Assembly: GCA_036250195.1 (NCBI GenBank)
Contig: JAVHZZ010000006.1
Span: 167,048,424 to 167,112,423 of the forward strand
Length of the DNA: 64,000 nucleotides
Reading direction: 5' to 3'
Origin: Mixophyes australis
Taxonomy: Eukaryota; Chordata; Amphibia; Anura; Limnodynastidae
The position numbers and the translations under genes were made by a program. Of the stretch, positions 55,661 to 64,000 are shown one piece after another. A model generated the notes under the pieces. It did not search any database. It was not told where the DNA came from and was given only the letters and a program-made list of their open reading frames with translations. The first letter of the stretch is position 1; each line of letters begins with the position of its first letter.

Positions 55661-56805
55661 GGAATGATGAAATCAGGTTGGAAAAGAGAGAGATATAATC
55701 ACGTGCCAGTTTATCAGTAATTTAAAGGGAAAAAGGATCTTAAAAGGTATCATTTGCTTATTGTGTTGTAATTAAATATTTAAAAGTTTGTAGTGAATTT
55801 GTATGCCAGAGTCTTCCCACATAATGCCAATCAAATAGTAGGATAGAGAGACTCAACATGTAACAGAATCTTTTCTGTTACCGTGTTCTACAGCACTCCT
55901 ACAGAATGGAGGTTATCTGTTCCCCAGGTTCTATCTATTATCTCCTGCCTGTCAGCAAGTTTTGATCAGCTTTGTCTTCCATTCCTGACACCCTGTTACC
56001 TTGTTCATCCTCACATGAGGTTGCCAAAATAAAATGAATTTTAGGACTGCATGATGTGATATTATTTTATTAAGTTATATAAACAATTGAATTTGTAGAC
56101 ACACCCAAATGATTCATATAATATATTTCACAATGCTCATAGTCAGCATAAATGTTATATATACAAAGAAAGATACATGTAAACTGTACATTGGCCATAT
56201 GTGGCATTTGTGCTTTATTGTCAGGTAATGATTTATGGATGTTTAAAACTTAAATATTTTAGGTGCATTACCACAGACACTGGCAAAGTTTTGCAAATTG
56301 AATAAACATACAACTGGATGAGCAGTACAACATATGTTGAGAAATGATAACAGTTGTCTACACTGATATCATTTTAGATCTCTCTAGATTTCAGTTAGTG
56401 ACATGCTGAAAAAATTGAACATTCATTATAGAGATCATTAAAACAGATGGTCACAACTATTTAAAGTATATGTCAGAGTTGTGTAAAAAAATAAAAATAA
56501 GGAACAGACCAACAACATCTCACCCCAGTTGATAATAAAATGATTTGCAAAATATTTATAGTCAGCTTTGCTGCAGCCTACTGATGCGAAAATAGGTATG
56601 TGTGGAAATTCTTTCTAGCCTATGAACTTATGAGATGGACATTTCAGCTGATATGTATCTACTCAGTTTGGAAACATAAGAGTCTGAGCTTTTACATGCC
56701 TTTCCCGTTCCTATTTACTATGGTAGAACTTGGCAGACAGTATTTTTACTTTGTTTAAACCATTCGTCAATGTGGTAATTTAGAAGTGGTATGAAAAATG
56801 CAAGT
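55661..56805. other. Unassigned AT-rich DNA
   Basis: No recognised feature. Confidence 0.5.
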
Positions 56806-56905
56806 AAATGGAATTTTGTAGTTTTACAATGAAAGCAGTAAGAGAAGTGGCAGTATGACATTCCATGGTATACCAGTCCACTTCAACCACTGCTTTAAAC
56901 AATGT
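56806..56905 (+). repeat. Repeat family Z, copy 2
   Basis: GTGGTATGAAAAATGCAAGT, GTTTTACAATGAAAGCAGTA, GAGAAGTGGCAGTATGACAT and CCAGTCCACTTCAACCACTG match 62152-62560 once the MITE there is removed. Confidence 0.65.
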
Positions 56906-57639
56906 TGCAACTTTCAGATGCAGAGATGTTGATATGTGTAAATATTATTTTTCAAACATAAAACAGCAGAAAAAGAAATAAAAATGCTTGCAGATCATCA
57001 TAATATTGATTGGTGTGTATACAGTACATTAAAGAAATGAGGAAACATCTGTACATGGTGAATTTACTGTACATGAGTACATTCAATTTAAGTCACCTAA
57101 GGTATATTTTATTGTAATATTTAATAATGACACATGACACAATATGTGTTTTCATTTTGGGTCACCTTTCATTTTATGTTTAGCAGCTACGTAATAGCTA
57201 TTACCCACTGGTGTTTATATGTTGCACCTGACATCCATTCTTAATGCAAGTGCAAAGCATGGACAAATCCCATTCTATTTTATGTGTCTATACCAATTTG
57301 CATTAACTTTTTTTTGGATGCTGCTTGTTCTATTTAAGCGCATTCAAAGCATTGCAAAATACTTGGAGTAGTACACTGATCCCAATGGAGGATGCACATT
57401 GTGTACATAGCCACTAGGGGTCAACATGGTGTGACACCAGCTTTTAGCTGTAATCATTTATAGGGCCCATTCATCTCAATGAGCCATTAACATGAAAGAA
57501 AATGCACAGCACTAATTGTTTTTCCCTACATCAATAGAGATTGAAGCTAGCATGGGAAACAGCATGTGATTGGCTGAGTTACTATGGATTTTTATCTCAC
57601 AACGAAGCAGTGTGCTTCATTTCTTATGGTTTTTTTATT
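56906..57639. other. Unassigned DNA
   Basis: Nothing recognised with confidence. Confidence 0.45.
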
Positions 57640-58140
57640 TGTATTTCCAGTGGATTACAAGGCAAAGAAGCTTGGTTTTGATTACAAATATCTAACATTT
57701 TCCTTTAGAAGGTGATTTTCCCTTTAGAATACAAATATGGAACATTTACTTTTGTAATGCATGAAGATTTTCCCTTTGGATTACAAATATGGAACATTTC
57801 CCTTTGGGTAATAAGTATATTTTTTTAACTTTGGAATACAAGAAGAAAATTATTTTTAAATTAATAAATTTGTGAACATGGGTTTGGTGTGTATTTTTTT
57901 TATCAATGAAAGTTTACTTAACAATCATGTATGTGTTTTGTTTACATTTATTTTACATCGTTGGTATAATGGAATTGGAATGGGTTTTTCTGGTCCTATA
58001 CCCTGATACTAGGAATAACAAAGGACCCCTGTCACTCCTTGGGTCCTAATATTCCTCAGTAACTCAGAGCCCAGGTTCTGGGTTAATGAGGGCTTTCATA
58101 CTCTTTGTCCCCCTGCTTTATTGGAAACCAGTGCAAGTTG
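57640..58140 (+). repeat. Weak family X-like 5' region with a short tandem repeat
   Basis: GATTTTCCCTTTAGAATACA, AATATGGAACATTT occurs twice (57711 and 57769, about 57 bp apart). The TTTGGATTACAAA and ATAAATTTGTGAACATGG phrases recall 25.9-26.1 kb. The hairpin is absent, so the link is tentative. Confidence 0.3.
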
Positions 58141-58150
58141 TCTATATCTA

Positions 58151-58152
<2 letters not shown>

Positions 58153-58197
<45 letters not shown>
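58153..58197. repeat. (TA)n microsatellite
   Basis: About 44 bp of TA, preceded by TCTATATCTATC. Confidence 0.95.
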
Positions 58198-58198
<1 letters not shown>

Positions 58199-58316
58199 GT
58201 ATGGAGCCTCTCCCATTTTACTTTTCAATAGCACATTCATTTCAGTTGGGTGTAGCACACATGGTGGAAAGTCCATTTAAATGAGTTGGAAAAGCTACGT
58301 ACCCGCTTGTCTTGTA

Positions 58317-58432
58317 TTATTATTATTCTTTATTTATAAGGCGTCACAAGTGTCCACAGCGCCGTACAGGTACAAACAATAGACCATACAAGGTAAAACA
58401 GCACAAGATGCAAATATATGCGAATGGCTCCA
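58317..58432 (-). mobile_element. L2 3' tail (antisense)
   Basis: ATTATTATTATTCTTTATTT, ATAAGGCGTCACAAGTGTCC and ACAGCGCCGTACAGGTAC are the complement of the 3' end seen at 51690-51757 (GTACGGCGCTGCGGACCC..TTGTGGCGCCTTATAAAT). Confidence 0.8.
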
Positions 58433-58436
58433 ATGC

Positions 58437-58510
58437 ATATCAACTGCGGGTATACCACATATCAACTGCGGGTATACCACATATCAACTGCGGGTATACC
58501 ACATATCAAC
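58437..58510. repeat. 22-bp tandem repeat x 3.4
   Basis: ATATCAACTGCGGGTATACC plus AC in three identical units and a partial fourth (ATATCAACGG). It follows the L2 tail closely. Confidence 0.95.
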
Positions 58511-60333
58511 GGCATTGTCAAACGCATATTGTTTATTAATGAATTTTCACATATGGTTTGCACTTATGCAAACTTAACACCAGTGGGAAACTAGCATTAA
58601 TGAGATACACCTTTGCTTAAAAACTGTATGGTATAACAGTGTGCCTTACCAATAGCAAAAGTATTTATGATAATATAAGGATTGTGTTTGGTTACATCTA
58701 ATGAACTACAGCTTAATACCATTTTCACTAAAACTACTATGGAAAACATAATATATTTCATGGTAATAATGTCACTGACATATAATTTACAAATATAAGT
58801 GCTTTCAACATACATTGTGAGAGGATTCACATACATAGAAGTTGGATAACAAAAAAACAGGATTTCACAGCTTAATGAATGGTTCTAAACATAGTCAGAA
58901 ATTGAAAAATCTGGTCAGAGTTCGGAATTGAAAGGTTTTCACATACAATGCACAGGTTGACAACAAAATGGCTATAGGAAGCGTGAAAAATGGCTGCTGG
59001 GCACAGAATTAAACATCTGATCATAGGACACATGTAACCTGACTGTGGACATCATTAAAGTATGTGCATTGTAAACTACCTTGTTTTTACACCAGTTTTT
59101 CCATAAAACACTATTGGTTTAACCTCATCTATGATTTAAAATGTAAGGCACTATTCAGGTGTCATTATTATATGTGGTACTTTTGTATGTTTAAAGCTTT
59201 TCTTTTACATATTTTAAAGAGTGGCTAGATATGTACTTTACTGATGAATGAATACTGGCTTTGCCCACAAAATGACTGCCTCCTCTGTCTATAGGTAACA
59301 GATCAACTTTACTTACAAAATCAGTGATGGATAGTGTGACCAGTATTAATTTTCTACACAGTGGTGAAATAAATTAGACTTCTTTAGTTTCTGGCTAAGA
59401 TTTTCATACACCAAGAGCAAAAAAATGTGGGACAAAACAAGACCACGCTCAAGATCTACCCAGGCCACGCCACTTGATAATCTGAATCCCACGTTAATTT
59501 CAGACCACCAAATGTGTAAGTCCCATCCCTTTTAGACATTTAATATTGTGATGGTCCCACAAAATTATGGACTATGGTTTAGTGAAAATTAGGCATAAAA
59601 TGTTACAAGCAATTACTAATTTGCAAAATATAAAATGACAATTAAATATAAAGCTTTATGTTAAACATGTTTGGTCTAATTGGCTCAATTATGTATGAAA
59701 AAACACAACAATGATTTTTTGTATGTTCAGTGCTGATTAGTACATACTGTACATATATATTTGCATATTCTCACTTTCTAATTTAGTTTGGTTGCACGTC
59801 ATTAATATTTTTACAAAAGAAGAAAAAAACAAAACAAAACTGTAAACACCGGATTGATCAGCTATACCTTCTTCAGCAAAATTTAAAGTTGGTATGTTCA
59901 AACTGTTATTTGTGCTTAGCTGACTTTTTAAGGGTCAATTATGAACCTGAAAAAATGCGGATACGCAGCACTTAATCTTTGTACAAATTTGACTACCATT
60001 CACACACCCACTGGTTCATGCCTTATAAGGAAAATGCCTCAGTGCAGATGTTTTGTGCAACTATCTATGGGATTCTGGTCTGTGGAAACAATGCGCATAT
60101 TATAAATAATAAAAAGTTCAAAAAAGAAGATAAGTGATGGTAAAATAAAGGCTTCAAATATATCACCTGCAATCACTTTTGGAATAACCCCTTAATTAAT
60201 TACATCTTTTCCTTTTTCACTCCTAGAAGACTGCTCATCAGAGACTCATTAATGGCTCAATTAAGTCCAAGGAGCAGGACATGTGATCTGTCTTTATTTC
60301 ATGTGTTACATTTTAGTATATTTACTATATTTA
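58511..60333. other. Unassigned AT-rich DNA
   Basis: No gene or family recognised. Confidence 0.5.
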
Positions 60334-60334
60334 C

Positions 60335-60428
60335 TCATTGGTATTTGTGCACATATAAATGTGATACTCAATTGTACAGCGCTACAGAATTTGCTGGCAC
60401 TACATAAATAAATGTTGATTATGATTAT
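60335..60428 (+). mobile_element. L2 3' tail (sense)
   Basis: TTGTACAGCGCTACAGAATT, TGCTGGCACTACATAAATAA and ATGTTGATTATGATTATTAT form the terminal core and tail of an L2-type element. Confidence 0.75.
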
Positions 60429-60481
60429 TATGATATCGGTATAACAAGTGCCTGGATGTTGAAAATTTAAAAGTAAATTTT

Positions 60482-60615
60482 TAAGGGCCCCCACGTCCAG
60501 TCGAAAGGTGAAAAACTCACATGTACACATGAGGCTTTGACAGAGACGGTGCCCTCCCCTTCCTATCTGTGGGCCCCATAGCAGCTTCACCCCCTGCACT
60601 TATTGTAGTCATGCC
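60482..60615. mobile_element. hAT-like fragment
   Basis: GGGCCCCATAGCAGCTTCAC, CCCCTGCACTTATTGTAGTC and ATGCCCTTG match the right part of 27225-27335 in order. The right end resembles a hAT terminus; the left end is missing. Confidence 0.45.
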
Positions 60616-61687
60616 CTTGGTTATAGCCAATGTCAAATCTCTAGCATCTCTAAAGAAGTGTAAAATTCAATTTAAAAGGCTACAAAGTAACTGCAAGCAC
60701 CCACTAAATTGGGGCCGTCAATCTACATGCTCAATATTTGTTTCCTGCAATTATGTGCAGCAGGAAATGCTTTATCGCAAAGAACGCCCAATGGGCCCCA
60801 TATCTCTCATCAGAAAAAGCAAAATGTTATTATATACCACTGCATGGACACCCTAAGCTACATGTTTCCCACAAGAAAGGGAGAGTGCACACAGTTAGGA
60901 GCATGATGTCATCAAAAAATAAGAGAAACAATGGCACATGTGCTGCACATCCACAGTTCTGCAGCTTCATAAGAGACAATTTTACTTTCTGATGGGTATA
61001 CTGGTTCCATAGCCACATATTAGTGACGGTTTTGTAGAGTCAAAGTCATGTCAGCATAGATTAGACATACCAGGCCCAATTATAAATGGGCCTGAACTAA
61101 TGACAATGATGCAGCCTTGTCACTCTTTGACTGAGCAGCCGATGTATATAAAACTTGCCCATCCCACCATACTCTAATGCACAATGGCAGACAAGTAGGC
61201 CGCATAGTCTAGCTATCTAATAGTAATACAAAGTGGGCTAATTGTCTGCATTGCAGCTACAAACTACTTACCTTGCACCCAACACAAACAAGACATTCAT
61301 CATTTAGCTTTTGTAAAATAACTGCTATGGGACTTCTGCATTCATATACCTAAAACCAACTGAGTTTATTCGATTTAACACCAGAGAAACACATGTTATT
61401 GCTGCACACGCCTCCATAGCTGGGCGGACAAGCCGAGCATGGTTTTCCCAACTTGTAAGGAGCTTCTCCTATCCAATTACCCCTAGGAAAAGAAAATACG
61501 GATATTAGTCTTAAATTAAAGCTTCTGGGTGTTATGTTAACTGTATGATGCTATATGCTCAAATGTTTGTTTACATAAATTCATGTACATTAGAAATAGA
61601 AATCTATTTGTTTAAGCAAAATAAATCTAGGAAAATAAAGTGCTCATTTTACTTTCAAGCCTGTGAATAAAGTATAATTAACATACA
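60616..61687. other. Unassigned DNA
   Basis: Overlapping short frames at 60569-60992 have no signature. Nothing else recognised. Confidence 0.45.
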
Positions 61688-61889
61688 CGTTGGCTCAGTG
61701 GTTAGCACTTCTGCCTCACAGCACTGGGGTCATGAGTTCAAATCCCAACCATGGCCTTATCTGTGTGGAGTTTGTATGTTCTTCTGTTTGCGTGGGTTTC
61801 CTCCGGGTGCTCCGGTTTCCTCCCACACTCCAAAAACATACTGGTAGGTTAATTGGCTGCATTCAAAATGACCCTAGTCTGTCTCTGTC

Positions 61890-61946
<57 letters not shown>

Positions 61947-62066
61947 AAGTTACTGAATTTAGACTGTAAGCTCCAATGGGGCAGGGACTGGTGTGAATGA
62001 GTTCTCTGTACAGCGCTGCGGAATCAGTGGCGCTATATAAATAAATGGTGATGATGATGATGAGGA
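61688..62066 (+). mobile_element. V-SINE-like tRNA-derived SINE with L2 tail, best copy
   Basis: Head: GTTGGCTCAGTGGTTAGCAC (box A-like) and GAGTTCAAATCCC (box B-like). Central block: GTGTGGAGTTTGTATGTTCT, GCGTGGGTTTCCTCCGGGTG, CTCCGGTTTCCTCCCACACT, CCAAAAACATACTGGTAGGT. This block is the mark of the V-SINE superfamily. A (GT)n run interrupts at 61894-61940. Tail: TGTAAGCTCCAATGGGGCAG, TACAGCGCTGCGGAATCAGT, GGCGCTATATAAATAAATGG, TGATGATGATGATGA. It was transcribed by pol III and copied by an L2 protein in trans, by analogy. Confidence 0.9.
61894..61940. repeat. (GT)n microsatellite inside the SINE
   Basis: About 23 GT units, grown from GTCTGTCTGT in the SINE body. Confidence 0.95.
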
Positions 62067-62149
62067 TCTGTGTGCCTGTGTGATAACCCTCTTTGTTCTG
62101 ATGACCAGAGGTCGAAGTGGAAATGTAGACGTGGCTTTATGTAAATTTA

Positions 62150-62570
62150 GTAGTGGCAGTATGAAAAATGTAATGGGAATGTAATTTTAAAGTTTTACAA
62201 TGAAGGCAGTAGGCGAAGTGGCGGTATGGCCAGTGGCGGATCCAGGGGGAGGCGATCGGGGCGATCGCCCCCCCTAGCAGGGGCTTGCTGCTGATGGCTG
62301 CACACTGTGCAGGTCCGTTCAGCATTGACAGTGTGCTGCCCGGGTGCTCTGATTGTGTTTTAAACACAATCAGAGCAGCGGGACAGCACACTGTCACTGC
62401 TTAACGGACCTGCACATACTGTGCAGCCGTCAGCAGCTTTAGAAATTAGAAAGGGGGCGGGGCCTAAATCGCCCCCCCTAAAATCGCCCCAGGTAGAGCA
62501 GTTGACTAGATCCGCCCCTGGGTATGGCATACCATTGTTTACACCACCACTTCCAACACTGTTGACGTCT
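62150..62570 (+). repeat. Repeat family Z, copy 3, split by a hAT MITE
   Basis: GTGGCAGTATGAAAAATGTA, GTTTTACAATGAAGGCAGTA and GCGAAGTGGCGGTATGGC, then the MITE, then ATACCATTGTTTACACCACC and ACTTCCAACACTG. Joined, it matches copies 1 and 2. Confidence 0.7.
62231..62520. mobile_element. hAT MITE (CAGTGGCGGATCC family), copy 2
   Basis: Starts CAGTGGCGGATCCAGGGG and ends ACTAGATCCGCCCCTG. A perfect 8-bp duplication GGTATGGC flanks it (62223-62230 and 62521-62528). A central hairpin of about 60-bp arms is centred on TTTTAAAA near 62357-62363. 290 bp; close to copy 1 (293 bp). No transposase. Confidence 0.95.
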
Positions 62571-62821
62571 ACACGAATATCATACTGTGTTTGGGCTGTA
62601 TTATACAGGAGGACAGGAAGAAGGCAGGTTTGGAAGTATGGGACATGATTGAAGTTATTTCAATTATAACTTCAATCTGATTGCATATTCCCACATTCTC
62701 TGTGCATAGTACATAACATATTTTAAGAACTGTTTAACTAGTGGTTTTGCAAGAAAAAAAAAATTGCATAGCTACAAGAAAAAGTGCAGCAGAGATTTCG
62801 AAGGCTTCTCACATCAGTAAA

Positions 62822-63077
62822 TTGAAATCTATAGAATATCAAAACAACATGTTTAATTGTTTAGCACACCTGTGGATTAAATATATAAATGTATATGATA
62901 ATTCTCCATAACACTTGTGTTGTAGTGTAACCATTATGCAATAAGTAAGTTGAAATCTATAGAATATCAAAACAACATGTTTAATTGTTTAGCACACATG
63001 TGGATTAAATATGTAAATGTATATGATAATTCCCCAAAATACTTGTGCTGTAGTGTAACAATTATGCAATAAGCAGA
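62822..63077 (+). repeat. 128-bp tandem duplication
   Basis: TTGAAATCTATAGAATATCA starts at 62822 and again at 62950, and about 128 bp repeat with roughly a dozen differences (AATTCTCCATAAC/AATTCCCCAAAAT, TAACCATTATG/TAACAATTATG). Confidence 0.95.
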
Positions 63078-63970
63078 TTAAGTTCTTACAACATTTGAGT
63101 GGCCTCAACTCTAATACTCTGATTCTTACAATTCCTACAAGGTACAGCCAAAATTCCTGCATACAGTTTTGTTTACTGTTTGAAGAGTCCAATGTTAAAA
63201 ATGAAACCAATATATTTATCTTTATTAAAGTAGTGCATATGTCATATTGCCATGTTTTCCATACAGTTTGAATTGATTTGTTAGAATCGCTTTTTTGATT
63301 CAAGTATTTACTGAAACATAATGTTCAGCTATTGTTTATTTAAAATGCAAATAACAGTACTCAAGGCTATTTGACATCATGTAAAACGGTTGTGATCATT
63401 TCAGACTGAAGGAAAGTCCCATTCACATAGACATATTTTATGAGCAGAGCAACCTTGGCTGTTTTTTGACATTTCTCATAAACTGGTGAACAATCATGTG
63501 AAAACAAACTGACACGGTCTAGACTATATTCACGAATAGACCGTCCTTTGCACAGGCTAGCTTGCAGTAGTCACTGTAAGAGGAATAAGAGTTTATGATT
63601 GACTGCAGTGTTTGTACTACACTTTTGTCCTTGGCAACAGAGACACATGGTCCAGTTTGAACAAGCAATGTTTTATAGACTATTCATAATGTTTATAGTG
63701 TGACCAGAAAAAAATCACAGCTTAAATATTGGTGCACCACAATGCTCGTTTATGTGATCTACAAAGGTATTTATTTGTTATAGGTGTGGTCAGAAATATA
63801 TATGCCATGTATTTGGGTATTTAAGGTGGCTTCTTGTCCTTTATGTACACTCAAGAAGGTTAAGGCCGTATTTTCAATGCAAGAATGATTGACATGCTCC
63901 ATCCTTATTACTGTGCCCTTTATAAACACCAGCTTCACGTTCCACCAGGTGTATTCGCTACACATAAGTA
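63078..63970. other. Unassigned DNA
   Basis: No gene or repeat recognised. The 104-codon minus frame at 62989-63303 overlaps the duplication and has no signature. Confidence 0.45.
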
Positions 63971-63972
63971 CA

Positions 63973-64000
63973 AGATTAGATTTACTAAACTGCGGATTTG
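63973..64000. mobile_element. Palindromic MITE, family A, left end cut by window edge
   Basis: GATTAGATTTACTAAACTGC then GGATTTG matches the first 28 bp of copies 3 and 4. Confidence 0.75.

Noticed and set aside
58437..58510. CRISPR-like or regulatory repeat of 22 bp
   Set aside because: Perfect tandem units with no spacers; a short minisatellite explains it.
61690..61760. tRNA gene from box A/B-like motifs
   Set aside because: The motifs belong to the head of a SINE followed by its central domain; no cloverleaf or anticodon arm is complete.

Overview
This window looks like intergenic or intronic DNA of a vertebrate, most likely an anuran amphibian. It has long AT-rich unique stretches, vertebrate microsatellites and a dense, nested set of transposable elements: L2, Tx1/L1-like and Penelope-like retroelements, V-SINE-like tRNA-derived SINEs with L2 tails, a Tc1 transposon, and many hAT, PIF/Harbinger and unassigned MITEs. 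No complete host protein gene, rRNA gene or functional tRNA gene is visible. The only host-gene-like signals are two adjacent glutathione-peroxidase fragments (44.05-44.36 kb) and one possible 42-nt exon (41.81 kb). The organism call rests on repeat composition and is an inference.

Layout. 0-13 kb: palindromic MITEs (1.2, 4.3, 4.9 kb), a decayed antisense L2 reverse transcriptase (1.9-2.9 kb), a GC-rich hAT MITE (7.9 kb), a Harbinger MITE (10 kb) and an antisense Tx1/L1-like 3' end (11.4-12.0 kb). 13-30 kb: a repeat family with ZNF143-like hairpins (copies at 13.4, 25.9 and 44.7 kb), an antisense V-SINE (18.2 kb), an antisense L2 (19.2 kb), a hAT element inserted inside a hAT MITE (21.2-23.2 kb, both target duplications readable), another hAT MITE (27.3 kb) and a retroelement-like repeat carrying a hammerhead-like core (29.2 kb). 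30-42 kb: a V-SINE split by a Harbinger MITE (31.5-32.0 kb), a Tc1 transposon whose transposase is split by an L2 (32.3-34.1 kb), and a 102-bp-period minisatellite (35.7 kb). 43-55 kb: a 62-bp pyrimidine minisatellite, the GPx fragments, two Penelope-like pseudo-elements (46.6-47.8 and 52.0-54.5 kb) broken by hAT MITEs and an LTR-like insert, and the longest L2 copy (49.6-51.76 kb). 55-64 kb: L2 tails, a V-SINE (61.7 kb), a hAT MITE inside another repeat (62.2 kb), a 128-bp tandem duplication (62.8 kb) and the cut edge of one more MITE.

How the parts relate. V-SINEs and L2s share the same 3' tail, consistent with SINE mobilisation by L2 machinery. At least seven insertions with readable target-site duplications give a relative age order: Tc1 before L2, V-SINE before Harbinger, Penelope before hAT MITEs, hAT MITE before a second hAT. 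Every autonomous element seen is broken by stops, frameshifts, truncation or insertion, so none appears mobile. Most open reading frames of 60-200 codons here are chance or by-products of repeats.
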